Shown: one piece after another, positions 51,499 to 61,108 of the stretch | Position numbering within the stretch: position 1 is the first letter of the stretch | How the letters are laid out: the number at the start of each line of letters is the position of its first letter | Origin: Manganitrophus sp963718695 | Lineage (GTDB): Bacteria; Nitrospirota; Nitrospiria; SBBL01; Manganitrophaceae | Assembly: GCA_963718695.1 (NCBI GenBank) | Contig: OY970371.1 | Coordinates: forward strand, 1,860,001-1,924,000 | Direction: 5' to 3' | Length of the DNA: 64,000 nt | Notes under the pieces: generated by a model | Databases searched by the model: none | Told to the model about the DNA's origin: nothing | Seen by the model: only the letters and a program-made list of their open reading frames with translations | Translations under genes and position numbers: made by a program

Positions 51499-53030
51499 TT
51501 AGTTTCCATATAGTATGGGTTAATAACATACGCGCAGCCGTCAGAAAGTCGCCGCAGTAGCCCCAAGCTTCCCAGCCGCTGTTCCAAACGGCGCGCATTG
51601 GCTTGAAAAGCCTTCTTATCGAACTCATCCTTCGCCAAGACTTGTTCAGCTTCCTTATCTCCAAAAACGATACCGTAACGCCGATACAATTGATGGAGGA
51701 ATTGATACAGTTCAATGCGCTTCTCCACGTTGGCAAATAAGAGCGTCTTAAGCAACGAATCAGTCGGGGCATAGCGAAGTTTTACCGTACCTCGTTTGGA
51801 AACGAGTCCGATTTCCCGTCCATAGTTACGGTGGATGTTGGCTACATGCTGGCGATGCCGTTTGATCGCAGCTTGCCGCAGAGCCGCAATCAACTGTTGG
51901 GGATCGCTCGGTCCTTCATAATCCTCGCCCCAACGCGCCTTGTTACGCAGAATTGCTTTACACTTCTCGAACGCGCCGTTCTCAGTAAGCGCTGTTCGCC
52001 AACCTGAAGAGGTTTCAATGGTCGATATGAAGGCCTCAACCGCTTGCATTGGGAGCAAGTTGTTCTCTTGATACAGGTCGCATGAAACTTCCCGTACAAG
52101 TGTTTTCTTGGGTGCCACGACCTCACAGACAAAACTTAAAGGTCTGTTCAAACCAAGTAGCTGGCGTGAAACCATCAACTGATATTTGATCAAGTGAAGA
52201 CCCGCCAAGTTCACGAGGTGCGGGAATACATCAAAGCCAGGGATGTTCAGCCTCAAAACAGAAAGCCAATCCTCAGAGAGTTGATCAAAGCACGGATGCT
52301 GTTGATATGGCAGGAATGCATTGGCCCGCTCGCCACTTACCTGCTCGTCATCCATAGGCTGAAGACATCTGATGATGGAATTCCATTTCGTGTCCGTCGT
52401 TTCCAACCGCTTTTTGAGCTCTGCACGCAACTTCTCTTTGTGCTGTGTACGGCATAGCATCAGGTAAAGTACTTCGCCGGTCCTGCCAAAAAAACGACGA
52501 TCGTTTGTGGTCGCCTTCTTATCTAAGTCTTCATAGAGGCATTGATCGCCGTAGGGGAAAACAAACTTAGATGTCCAACGCTTGTTACTATCCACTTCTA
52601 TGCTCGTGGTGCGTACTAGAGACACGACCTCGCAGAAACTATCGAAGGTGTGAAAGTGTTGTTTTAAGTAGTCGAAGCGCGGCTGAATCAAGCCGGGCAA
52701 GTTTTTCATCCGCTTGAACCACTCAGTCCATTGAGTGTCATCGTTCGGATAATTCAGCCGGATTTCTGCGAGATGTGGATTGTTAAAAAGAATGTTCCGT
52801 AGGTGGAGCCGATGGGCCGCTTTATACTTCAACGTATTTAGCCCGTTCGGTTCATTAAAAGAGCGGTTCTTGCCGGCCTCGTGATGAAAGACATTCAGAA
52901 ACTCAAGAAACACCATCCACGGCGACTGCTCGTCATACAGGCGGTGTCCCCAAATCGCCTCGTCTACCCACATCGACGACGATTGGTCGAAGCTGTCGGG
53001 CGGCGGTAACGGTTCGGGTAGTGCACTCAT
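51495..53030 (-). CDS. sspG: SspG/DptG-like protein
   Basis: A 511-residue protein without recognised catalytic motifs. It contains several aromatic-rich stretches (W-V-D-E-A-I-W-G-H-R-L-Y-D) and a C-terminal helical region with K-R-G-T-V-K-L-R-Y-A-P-T-D-S-L-L-K-T-L-L-F, resembling DptG only in position and size. Both ends overlap neighbours by four bases (ATGA), so FGH are translationally coupled, as expected for a fixed complex. The name follows the order F-G-H and is an inference. Confidence 0.6.
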   Translation of the reverse strand: MSALPEPLPPPDSFDQSSSMWVDEAIWGHRLYDEQSPWMVFLEFLNVFHHEAGKNRSFNEPNGLNTLKYKAAHRLHLRNILFNNPHLAEIRLNYPNDDTQWTEWFKRMKNLPGLIQPRFDYLKQHFHTFDSFCEVVSLVRTTSIEVDSNKRWTSKFVFPYGDQCLYEDLDKKATTNDRRFFGRTGEVLYLMLCRTQHKEKLRAELKKRLETTDTKWNSIIRCLQPMDDEQVSGERANAFLPYQQHPCFDQLSEDWLSVLRLNIPGFDVFPHLVNLAGLHLIKYQLMVSRQLLGLNRPLSFVCEVVAPKKTLVREVSCDLYQENNLLPMQAVEAFISTIETSSGWRTALTENGAFEKCKAILRNKARWGEDYEGPSDPQQLIAALRQAAIKRHRQHVANIHRNYGREIGLVSKRGTVKLRYAPTDSLLKTLLFANVEKRIELYQFLHQLYRRYGIVFGDKEAEQVLAKDEFDKKAFQANARRLEQRLGSLGLLRRLSDGCAYVINPYYMETK

Positions 53031-54922
53031 GGGACGATCTCCAGAAATCTTGGGTCAGGCATCCCTTGCTCCGTGAGCGTGAGCAGGCTTAATCCGATGG
53101 TCGGGGTAGCCGGAGACTTCTCCTTTGCGTGGCGTTTCAAGTAGGCCGCGATAAGTTGGCTCTTGAACGCCAGCAAATCCTCATAACACTCCTTTGAGAA
53201 GCTCGCGGGCAGCGCTCCTTCCGACGAAATGCGTGAAAGGAACTCGTATCGAATCAGAGTGAGGTTGAAGTCAATTGAAATATTGGAATCGAAAAAGACT
53301 GAGAGTAGAACTCGCCCTTTTAATTCATCATATTGCAGTAAAACTCTTTCACCTTTGCTTGGTTCAACGGAGATGCGATCCACAAGGATACGACTTACCC
53401 TCGCTTGCGAATAGTTACCACTGGTAGCTAAATAAAGCTCACGGTCGCTGTTGATGAGCATCCCGGTGAACACGCGGTTCAACCCTTTAACGAGCCGTGA
53501 CAAGATCGGGCGCTTCACCACGCCCCGCTTCGAAAGAACATTGAGAACCGCATCAAGATACTCACCGGCAAATTTGAAGACCGTAAGTTCCCAAAGATTA
53601 AGCTCGACTTCCTTTTCCTTCGGAATTTTAAAGAACAGTCCGCGCCGCTGGCTAATTAACATTTGCATGAACTCTCGTGCCCTATCTTCATTCTCGCTAG
53701 CGCCCTCAATGTACTCATTTTTGCTGGCGTAAAATCGTGGGTCAGCACCGTAGAATTGGTCTTTAGCAATGAGCTCGTCGAAGTGGCCTCCAAGATGCTC
53801 ATCCCCTTCGCCGAATATGAGAATATTATCTACGCGGTTTGATGTTTCGTAACCAATTTGAAAGCGCTCTAAGTAGTCGAAGATGGTGATCGTTTGTCGC
53901 CGGTTGTCAGAAAGATTTCCACCAAAGATGTTATTGTAAAGGCTGGCCTTCGAAACCGTGCCCGCCGCAATGACCTTTGGCACGTCAGCAGGAACCATCA
54001 AATGGTCTTTTACATCGGGATGGCCAAGCACCGAATTGGTGAGCAGAAGAAGAATTTGCCGAATCGGGATGTGTAGCCCGTTGTAGTCACACAGTTTGAG
54101 CAGAGACCGTAGCCGCGCTTGTACTAACGCTGTTTGCAACAACTCGTAATTATGTCGGATTGGACATTTGGAGCCAAATAGGTCGTTCTCGCCTGCAACT
54201 CTTTTTGTGAGTTCCTGCCAACCTGAATGATTGAGAAATGCCTTAATAGTGGGTTCGAACAACTCGGCTGAGCTAGTGCGACTGAGGTTGAAGAATTTCA
54301 GACGGACGCCAGATTGCTCTTGTTGGTCTTCGACAAGCATTTCCTCGAATACCTGTCGCGCCCGCTTCACATCCTCCGTCTCTTTCAATCGACGCCAGGA
54401 CTCAATCAGCTGTCCGTCGTTGGCGGCAATGAGGAAAATCTCCTCACCATCAGGGTTAAAGAGCGAGTGACTAAACCTTTGGAGCAGTTCCTCTTTGTCG
54501 GGGTCCCAGTCTGCACCTTGCTGTGGCGCCCAACCGCTTAGGTCTCGGATAAAGTGAATCTTTACCGACCGGTAAAGACTTCGATCTTCGGACCTTGGCC
54601 AAATTTTCCGGTCTTTTGGATAAAGGGAATTGATGGTCAGATAGGGGTTGTTCGATGCCCACTCTTCATCGTTTCCTTTGAGTTCTTTCCATACCTGACG
54701 ACACAGGTGTGTTTTCCCATCGCCAGGTGTGCCGGTAAGGATTAAAGAAACTGGGTCAGTCGTAGCTTGACTGAAGCATCTGATGATTTCCGTCTGTGTC
54801 GGGTGTTCGAATTGGATGGGAACAATACCCTGCCGCCGAGCCAATCGTTGAATTGTCTCGTCGTACATGTTGTCATTCCGTGGCACCGGCCCGTAATGAC
54901 GAAGAAAAGACAGCCAACTCAT
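53027..54922 (-). CDS. sspF: SspF/DptF-like P-loop ATPase
   Basis: The 631-residue protein has a Walker A motif G-T-P-G-D-G-K-T (64-71) near the N-terminus and the rest of an AAA-like ATPase, then an alpha-helical C-terminal half. DptF/SspF proteins of this size are the ATPase of the restriction module. The ATG at 54922 has a weak ribosome binding site; M19 (54868) is an alternative. About 137 bases separate it from the DGQHR gene, the largest gap inside the locus, so a second promoter may drive FGH. Confidence 0.68.
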   Translation of the reverse strand: MSWLSFLRHYGPVPRNDNMYDETIQRLARRQGIVPIQFEHPTQTEIIRCFSQATTDPVSLILTGTPGDGKTHLCRQVWKELKGNDEEWASNNPYLTINSLYPKDRKIWPRSEDRSLYRSVKIHFIRDLSGWAPQQGADWDPDKEELLQRFSHSLFNPDGEEIFLIAANDGQLIESWRRLKETEDVKRARQVFEEMLVEDQQEQSGVRLKFFNLSRTSSAELFEPTIKAFLNHSGWQELTKRVAGENDLFGSKCPIRHNYELLQTALVQARLRSLLKLCDYNGLHIPIRQILLLLTNSVLGHPDVKDHLMVPADVPKVIAAGTVSKASLYNNIFGGNLSDNRRQTITIFDYLERFQIGYETSNRVDNILIFGEGDEHLGGHFDELIAKDQFYGADPRFYASKNEYIEGASENEDRAREFMQMLISQRRGLFFKIPKEKEVELNLWELTVFKFAGEYLDAVLNVLSKRGVVKRPILSRLVKGLNRVFTGMLINSDRELYLATSGNYSQARVSRILVDRISVEPSKGERVLLQYDELKGRVLLSVFFDSNISIDFNLTLIRYEFLSRISSEGALPASFSKECYEDLLAFKSQLIAAYLKRHAKEKSPATPTIGLSLLTLTEQGMPDPRFLEIVP

Positions 54923-55059
54923 AAAGGGTTTACCTGACCTTCAGTTGGTAACAGCTTCATTTCGGAAGGTACTGCATGTTTGATCTTCCGATTTGTACTG
55001 ACATTTGTCTCTTACGCTTTTTTACCAGCAGCGGCTTCGTTCCATCAAACGGAACATTA
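54923..55059 (-). other. Gap between DGQHR gene and sspF
   Basis: 137 AT-rich bases, the only sizeable gap in the eight-gene locus. It may hold a separate promoter for sspFGH; no clear terminator or consensus promoter is visible. Confidence 0.4.
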
Positions 55060-56322
55060 TTAAGCTATTTTGTTTGGTAAGTTGACTTCTTTTATATCTT
55101 TGTTAAGAACCTCGCTCAACCTTTTCTTCAGATCAACACCCTTAAATTTTTTTTCTTTAGGATCGCAATTTACCATCCATAGGATGATTCGCCTAGCAAG
55201 CTCCTGATTTTTCTCTGCTACAATCATATTAACCCCATCCCACAGCACCCCCATCCATGGTGGCCGATTTAACGAGCGGGGAATTTTCCGGAATCGTCTG
55301 AAAAACACTTCGTCAGTCATCCCTAGCTGGTTTGCTCTTCTTAAACATTCGGCAATTATAGGAGGCGTGATCGGTCTAAAAAAAAGATCACCCCCGGTAT
55401 TGTTTCGGTAAGATTTAGGGAGAGAGTCCTCTGCCTTGAGTTCTTGTACCTTTTTTAGCTGGGGAATCGTCTTTACTAGCAAATCCCAAAACTTATTAGC
55501 TTTTCGAATAAAATATTGGATTTTTTCCTCATTTAATGGGCGTGCCATTTTAAATTTAGTCCACTGTGAACGGTCGCCCTCCATAAGATAAATATCAGTT
55601 GCCTGATACATTGACATCAATGAGGTAAAATTCCGTTTATCGTTCGGAGCTAGAGACTTTCTTTTTTCAAGTGAGACTCGACCTTGTTTGAAGAGGGAAT
55701 GGTTCTCCAGCAAATCACGACAAGCTATCGCAACCACATCATCTTCATCAAGCCCTATTATTTCAGTGAAACTGACCGGTTTTGCATATCGATTCAAAGT
55801 AGAAAACAGCCTTCGTGTCCTCTGCATACCTACAGGCGTGTTACTGTGAGCAACGAAGATTGCACAAATCTCATCCTCGAGTTCGGAAAGCTTTTCTGCA
55901 CCAATCTCGCGCCCATATTCTTTGACGCCTTCGATTCGGTGTTGCCCGTCAATTGCAAATAGTTTTTCATTCCCTTGTAGTGTGAGAATGCCGAGACTTT
56001 CAGCGACTCGGTCAGAAAGGGTAGACGGATCAAAAAGCTCAGTTTTTTTTATTTGAATGCCATGCCACTCAGGCTGACCGTCGTAAACACCAATTACCAC
56101 TGCATTGAAGAATCTCTGTGGCTGCGACTTCAAATAAGTAGCGATGACCTTGGATCGAGGGGTAAGTGCTCTCTGAATCATTTCTCGCAATAGGTTACTT
56201 GTGTGAATTTCGTCAGTTCTTTTGATACGCTCACATGCCTCGAAGAATGGGAGAAGGGTGACATAAAATATCCAATCTCCCATTACACCACGCATCGCAG
56301 GAATCTGTAATTTTGTGCTCAT
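55060..56322 (-). CDS. DGQHR-domain (DndB-like) protein
   Basis: The 420-residue protein carries the family signature D-G-Q-H-R at 125-129 within a strand-turn segment F-A-I-D-G-Q-H-R-I-E-G. This is the motif of DndB, a DNA-binding regulator of phosphorothioate operons, and a relative of it (D-G-Q-Q/R) occurs in the DUF262 domain of SspE. The ATG at 56322 shares one base with the GIY-YIG stop (TAATG), so the pair is tightly coupled. I see no helix-turn-helix. It is either a DndB-type repressor or a sensor acting with the nuclease. Confidence 0.78.
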   Translation of the reverse strand: MSTKLQIPAMRGVMGDWIFYVTLLPFFEACERIKRTDEIHTSNLLREMIQRALTPRSKVIATYLKSQPQRFFNAVVIGVYDGQPEWHGIQIKKTELFDPSTLSDRVAESLGILTLQGNEKLFAIDGQHRIEGVKEYGREIGAEKLSELEDEICAIFVAHSNTPVGMQRTRRLFSTLNRYAKPVSFTEIIGLDEDDVVAIACRDLLENHSLFKQGRVSLEKRKSLAPNDKRNFTSLMSMYQATDIYLMEGDRSQWTKFKMARPLNEEKIQYFIRKANKFWDLLVKTIPQLKKVQELKAEDSLPKSYRNNTGGDLFFRPITPPIIAECLRRANQLGMTDEVFFRRFRKIPRSLNRPPWMGVLWDGVNMIVAEKNQELARRIILWMVNCDPKEKKFKGVDLKKRLSEVLNKDIKEVNLPNKIA

Positions 56323-56828
56323 TAACGAAGACCTCTGATTACTTGACGAACTTCTGCTGGAAACTCTGAATTGCATGGCGGTAAAAGAGCAGAAAGGAGA
56401 GAGTTTTCTCCGGGTTCAATTTCCTTCTTATTGGCTACAGGAGTGAAGCAGAATTCCAAAAAGCCCGCGTACTGGTTCAGATGATAGCAAACAGCAGGGC
56501 GTTTGATCTTCTTCATCTCTCGGAAATAACTTTTAAATCTAGCACGCAGTGTCATCTTGTCTGCCTTCCCGACATAAAGGACGAAGTAGTTCTTCGGATG
56601 TTCGGCAATGCTGGGACAAATGACAAAACTATATAGACCGTGCTGATCGTCAGGAACACTCGTAGCAGCTGATTCGACGAATGGAACCGACTTCCATTTC
56701 CATTCTATTCCTGCTGGTGGGGCAAACTCCTGCCAACGTTTCGGCCAGTAAATAACTCGATTAACGACGTACTTCTTCGCCTCGTTAATCGCATCAACTA
56801 ATTCTTTCGGTTCTTCGAAAGCTCTCAT
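56322..56828 (-). CDS. GIY-YIG nuclease-family protein
   Basis: A 168-residue protein with the GIY-YIG pattern: G-L-Y at 64-66, L-Y-V-G-K-A-D at 84-90, an Arg at 95-97 (R-A-R-F), and a downstream E-N-S-L-L-S-A-L-L-P-P-C-N (Glu141) in the place of the family catalytic Glu and Asn. Such enzymes cut DNA with a divalent metal. Its start lies nine bases after the sspD stop, and its stop overlaps the DGQHR gene start by one base. The N-terminal 60 residues are family-unique. The position between modification and restriction genes makes it a likely effector. Confidence 0.75.
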   Translation of the reverse strand: MRAFEEPKELVDAINEAKKYVVNRVIYWPKRWQEFAPPAGIEWKWKSVPFVESAATSVPDDQHGLYSFVICPSIAEHPKNYFVLYVGKADKMTLRARFKSYFREMKKIKRPAVCYHLNQYAGFLEFCFTPVANKKEIEPGENSLLSALLPPCNSEFPAEVRQVIRGLR

Positions 56829-56837
56829 TTAGAGTCT

Positions 56838-57647
56838 CTAGAGTTGACAAATCAGGCAAGGCTTAGGCCCATCTTCCTCTTCATCCATCCCCCCCAAAAC
56901 CTCGACAAGCCTTTTATTACCCCTGTTTGCCTTTTTTTGTTCCTCGGACTCAACGTAGCGACGCTTGATTGCGGCGATATTTTCTGGCTTTCGGAGCTCG
57001 CTTAATGGCATGCCCTCAACCCAGGTGAAAGTGTTGCCTGGGTCATCGCTGATTTTCTCATATTTCTGAGCGGCCTCGAACTGTTCAGGATGGGTTTCAA
57101 GAAGGCGCACCCATTCAATTGGTCGCTGAAAAAAACAAAAATAGCAACCAGAATGCGTCCGGCCCCATTTGAGATACGGAGGCATCCCAATCCCACTATC
57201 TTCTAGGATCTTCATCACACCCGCATAGTCGATGCCCGCCTCTTTCAAAGGAAATACCGCCTTGATATTAGGCTTGGTACTTATGTAGCCGGTGCGGTCC
57301 TCGTCAGCGCGAATGCCAACGTAGCTGATTACTGGCTCCTCTCCAACATAGTCCTCGAACGGTTTCAATTTCAGCAGTCTCGTACACCACCTCATCTGCG
57401 GCGACGGGAGGTAACCACCAAATACATCGAGCCAATGATCGAATCCTGCTTTTGCATTTAGACGTACGATTTTCTTTCCTAGGAACGCCTCAACCTGATT
57501 TAAATACTCGTACGTTTCGGTCAACTCTTTATCGGTATCGCAGAAGACGTATTCCATATCCTTCACGCGATCGCGCATATAGAGCGCGAGCGCTGTGCTG
57601 TCCTTACCCCCCGACATACAGAGGATATGTCTAGTTGATTGGCTCAT
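56838..57647 (-). CDS. sspD: SspD (DndC-like PAPS-reductase/ATP-pyrophosphatase)
   Basis: The 269-residue protein has the PP-loop S-G-G-K-D-S (12-17) of ATP-pyrophosphatases, D-T-D-K-E-L, R-W-C-T-R-L-L-K and G-C-Y-F-C-F-F, giving the Cys ligands of an Fe-S cluster as in DndC. A further C-L-I-C pair is at the C-terminus. It adenylates the DNA backbone so that sulfur can replace oxygen. I use ATG 57647, which shares ATGA with the sspC stop, instead of a longer upstream start. Length is near SspD/DndC-short size. Confidence 0.9.
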   Translation of the reverse strand: MSQSTRHILCMSGGKDSTALALYMRDRVKDMEYVFCDTDKELTETYEYLNQVEAFLGKKIVRLNAKAGFDHWLDVFGGYLPSPQMRWCTRLLKLKPFEDYVGEEPVISYVGIRADEDRTGYISTKPNIKAVFPLKEAGIDYAGVMKILEDSGIGMPPYLKWGRTHSGCYFCFFQRPIEWVRLLETHPEQFEAAQKYEKISDDPGNTFTWVEGMPLSELRKPENIAAIKRRYVESEEQKKANRGNKRLVEVLGGMDEEEDGPKPCLICQL

Positions 57648-60600
57648 AATTTTGCTTTCCCTCCCCTTTCCAAGTTTGCCCAAATTGCCCTCGACGCGGC
57701 TGCCAGCCCAAGACGTTTATTCTTGGTCAACAAAACTTCAAATTGTGCTTGTAGGTCGCGGAGGTGATGTTCCTCGTCAGTAGTAGAATGAATCACCTGC
57801 TCGTGCTCGACACCATTAGCCTGAGTTATCGCCAGCCGAATGCCCACTGCATTTTTCGGCGACTTACCTCCGGCAAAAATGATGCTTTCCACACGATGAA
57901 ACTTTGTGGCAAATTGGGCTAGCTCGTTGTTGAAGGTTTCCTCTTCAGCGTCACGCCACTTCGACGGTGGCTTGAGCGCGAGATAGCTCCCGATCGATTC
58001 AAGCCATTCGGACTCCGGCAGATTGTCGTCCATCAGCCGCAAGCAAAAGGCGCGTAACTTTGGCTCAGTAACGGTGAGCAGAATTTGTTCAGAGCGGGCC
58101 GCGAGTGAAGTCCTGAACTGTTGGAAGGTTCCCGGCAGGTCGAACGCACCCCGGAGAGCATTTCTTAGGCGCTCCTGTAAATCAGGAAAGGCTGTTCTTA
58201 AGTCGTCGAACGCTGTTTTTAAGGTCTTCACGAAGGCCTGAACCGATTTGCGAGCGGTCGCATCGGCTGGAATCGGATCAAAGCCGCATGCCTTCGGCAA
58301 GTCAGCATATAGGAGTTTCACCGGTTCGCGAGCACTGAGAATCGTATCGCGCACAGCCTCTGCGGTTGGCGGAACCTTCTTTGTATTCAGGACATAGGCC
58401 GGAAGCTGCGCGACAAATACGCAGAGCTTCTTTACCACATCGAGCAGTTCGACTTCGCGCTCTTCAGAGATTTTAATTTCCAACACTGTTAGTAGTCGGT
58501 CGAAAAGTTCGGCGCGAACGCCTTCAATTTTACAGTACTGAATCTCGAATCGTTCGGGCGCCTTGGTAAGTACGAGCATCGCCTCACCGTTGAGCTCGCG
58601 CAGAAATGAGCCATCCTTGTAAAAAGCAACATTCTTCTCATTGGCGATAGCAAACACGGTCAGCAGCAGCGGAATGATCCCATCTCGGACGCCATAAGGT
58701 GCTTTTCGCAGTTCGCTAAACAGCGCAGCAACGTTGACCCGACTATCCGGTTCCTTCTGCACGATTTCCCGAATCCGACGTAGGGCTGGAAGGACTGCGC
58801 ATTTCTCGTCAGTTTTATAGTGCGGTTCACCAATCCGCCATCTATCTCCGTGCTTTTGATGTAATCCGGTTTTCTTAAGCACCGAGAGATACATGCTCAT
58901 CTCCGGCGGTTTCTTGGTCGGAATCATGCCCAGGAACTCCACACCCGCATCTGTAAACATCCTTTGGATGAGGCGCATTCGTGCCGCCGCAGCCGCCGAA
59001 CTTAGGTTGTGACGATTAACGAGTTCATTATGGATGCGCGGAGCAAGGTCGTATGTTTTATCGAAGATTCGAGACAGGGTGAATAGTAGTTCACGGCCAT
59101 CTACAATTTCAATGCGACGCCCTTCGTGGAACCATTCGAGCATCATTTGTCCCGTGAGTTGCTTGAAGCCGATGTAGTTTTGAATCCGCTTCTCCAACTG
59201 CAAACGCGCTGCGGCCTTCTGACGTGAGACCTCTTCTCGGGCAAACTTGTCAGCGTTCAGCTCAAGCGTATTAGTAGAAACCCACTCCCATCGTAAGACT
59301 TCCTGAACCAGGCTCGCTAGATTGTTCAGCGGTTGAGGAACTGCTACAAGCCAGTTCGATCGTTGCTTAAGCGCCGGCTGTTTTACAAACTCCAATGCTG
59401 TCTCACGCTCTGTTGGCGTTTCGCACAACGGCACAATAATAAGGCCATCGGCGTCGGTTGGGTTTTTTTCGAGCAGTTCATCCAATTCCGCCACCGAGCA
59501 GTAGTGGACATCGCAGTAGCGGAGGTTGCCCGTCTCTATGTAATGGCGTCGTGCGACGATGGGGCGTGATTCGAGAGAGTCCTTGATAAGACTGGCAACA
59601 CGCTGTGGCATGTCGATGGCCCGGCGCGCGTCATCGTAAGCCTTTTCGAGATCAACAGAAGTATGCGGCCACAAACAGAGACCACGCGCCCGACCGCGGT
59701 CGTAGAGAACACGCTTGCCCTTGGTCAGCTTTTCAAGCGTGGTGTGAATCCGTTTTTGTTCTGCGTGGCCAGTTCCAGCCAAAGCACAAACGATCGATCT
59801 CTCCGTTGGTAGGAGGTCGCTATCATTAATTAGATTGAGGATGCCGACTGTCTTGAGAACCTTAACCTGAAGTTCGTCCTCTGTTGCGAAACTCTCGATC
59901 ACCGAGTCGATAAGGTTCCAATGGCTGCGGTAGCTCTGAACAGCTAGGCGATGACCGAAGTTCGTCCGGACGTAGTCGTAGAAGTTGTGCAACCGATACG
60001 GCTGACCTTCTTGGAGAAGTTTTTCAGAAAACGCCTGTAACCCGAACGGTTCATTCGAAAGAAGGAAGCTGAATAGTGATCTTTCGTTCTGGCCGAAGCG
60101 ACGGAACGTACGAACGAGAAGCGGCAGCACGGTTGGGTGAAGCGGGTAGAGCCGAGTCGCCAATTCCGTCAGCGCCTTGGCCGGGGCAGAGCTAAACCAA
60201 CCTAGCGCAACAGTTTGTTCCATTGCCTGCCTTAACTCGTGAGATTGCGCTTTGGGAATCGCCCGCGTACTAACGTTTATGGCCGACGCTATCACGTTGG
60301 CGATTTGCTCAACGGGCTGATTGAAGACTATTTCTTCGAAACGTCCGGCGACCTTTTCCCATTCGCGTTGAGCAGACGGATTGAGTTGATCGGCGTAAGC
60401 GTTGAAACCTTGGTGTAGCAGGCCAATGACGAATAAAGGTTTGTTCCCGCTACGTGAGGCTGCTTCCGCAAGACGTTGCAAGAGGAATACGTCCTGCAGT
60501 TGCGGATGCATCGCGGCGAATTCTAAGAATTTTCCAAGTTCGTCGAGAATTAAAAGCAGACCCTTACCCTTCGAGTCTCCTATTATTCGGGAATTAACAT

Positions 60601-61108
60601 CGAGGACCAGTTGAAAAATTTGATCTTCCGGTGGCTCCTGTTCTGCACTCAGAAGTTTTTGTACTTCCAGGGCGAGCTTCGACTTGGCTCCAAGCCCGTA
60701 AATCTGATTTATTGTCCGAGACAGAGATTTGAGGATGGAAGTACACAGCGGCTGACGGGAGCAAGTCACCAATACGGGAACAAAATGGGGTAGCGGTACC
60801 CCGAACTGATGAAAATCAACGGCTTTACGGATCTGCGAAGGGAATACATCGTGGCGTCCGGCGAACCAGTGAGCAAGGAATAGTGCGAAACTCGACTTAC
60901 CGCATCCATAGTCCCCCGTCATTCGCCATGCTCGCTGCCCTGAATTTGGCTTCAAACCATTCACCACGCGCTCCAAACATGCTCGGGTGAAATCCGTCAT
61001 GACATAACCGGATAAAACGTCAGGGTCTTTAAAGTCCCGCTCAAGATGTGTCGACCGTAGAAAGCGGCTCGAGACATTAAAGAGATCACCAATTCTTTTC
61101 TCAGGCAT
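57644..61108 (-). CDS. sspC: SspC-like large P-loop ATPase
   Basis: The protein is 1,154 residues from the ATG at 61108, which overlaps the sspB stop by eight bases; a longer frame from 61300 would run deep into sspB and is rejected. Walker A G-D-Y-G-C-G-K-S-S lies at 65-73 and Walker B L-L-L-I-L-D-E-L-G near 184-192. A large helical C-terminal region follows. It resembles BrxC-type ATPases as well, but neighbours fit the Ssp type. SspC supplies ATP hydrolysis for modification. Its ends are coupled to sspB and sspD. Confidence 0.85.
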   Translation of the reverse strand: MPEKRIGDLFNVSSRFLRSTHLERDFKDPDVLSGYVMTDFTRACLERVVNGLKPNSGQRAWRMTGDYGCGKSSFALFLAHWFAGRHDVFPSQIRKAVDFHQFGVPLPHFVPVLVTCSRQPLCTSILKSLSRTINQIYGLGAKSKLALEVQKLLSAEQEPPEDQIFQLVLDVNSRIIGDSKGKGLLLILDELGKFLEFAAMHPQLQDVFLLQRLAEAASRSGNKPLFVIGLLHQGFNAYADQLNPSAQREWEKVAGRFEEIVFNQPVEQIANVIASAINVSTRAIPKAQSHELRQAMEQTVALGWFSSAPAKALTELATRLYPLHPTVLPLLVRTFRRFGQNERSLFSFLLSNEPFGLQAFSEKLLQEGQPYRLHNFYDYVRTNFGHRLAVQSYRSHWNLIDSVIESFATEDELQVKVLKTVGILNLINDSDLLPTERSIVCALAGTGHAEQKRIHTTLEKLTKGKRVLYDRGRARGLCLWPHTSVDLEKAYDDARRAIDMPQRVASLIKDSLESRPIVARRHYIETGNLRYCDVHYCSVAELDELLEKNPTDADGLIIVPLCETPTERETALEFVKQPALKQRSNWLVAVPQPLNNLASLVQEVLRWEWVSTNTLELNADKFAREEVSRQKAAARLQLEKRIQNYIGFKQLTGQMMLEWFHEGRRIEIVDGRELLFTLSRIFDKTYDLAPRIHNELVNRHNLSSAAAAARMRLIQRMFTDAGVEFLGMIPTKKPPEMSMYLSVLKKTGLHQKHGDRWRIGEPHYKTDEKCAVLPALRRIREIVQKEPDSRVNVAALFSELRKAPYGVRDGIIPLLLTVFAIANEKNVAFYKDGSFLRELNGEAMLVLTKAPERFEIQYCKIEGVRAELFDRLLTVLEIKISEEREVELLDVVKKLCVFVAQLPAYVLNTKKVPPTAEAVRDTILSAREPVKLLYADLPKACGFDPIPADATARKSVQAFVKTLKTAFDDLRTAFPDLQERLRNALRGAFDLPGTFQQFRTSLAARSEQILLTVTEPKLRAFCLRLMDDNLPESEWLESIGSYLALKPPSKWRDAEEETFNNELAQFATKFHRVESIIFAGGKSPKNAVGIRLAITQANGVEHEQVIHSTTDEEHHLRDLQAQFEVLLTKNKRLGLAAASRAIWANLERGGKAKL

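Noticed and set aside
57644..61108. SspC as BrxC, making this a BREX locus
   Set aside because: No PglX methylase, PglZ or BrxL is present. DUF4007, DndC-like and FGH-type neighbours fit the phosphorothioate system.
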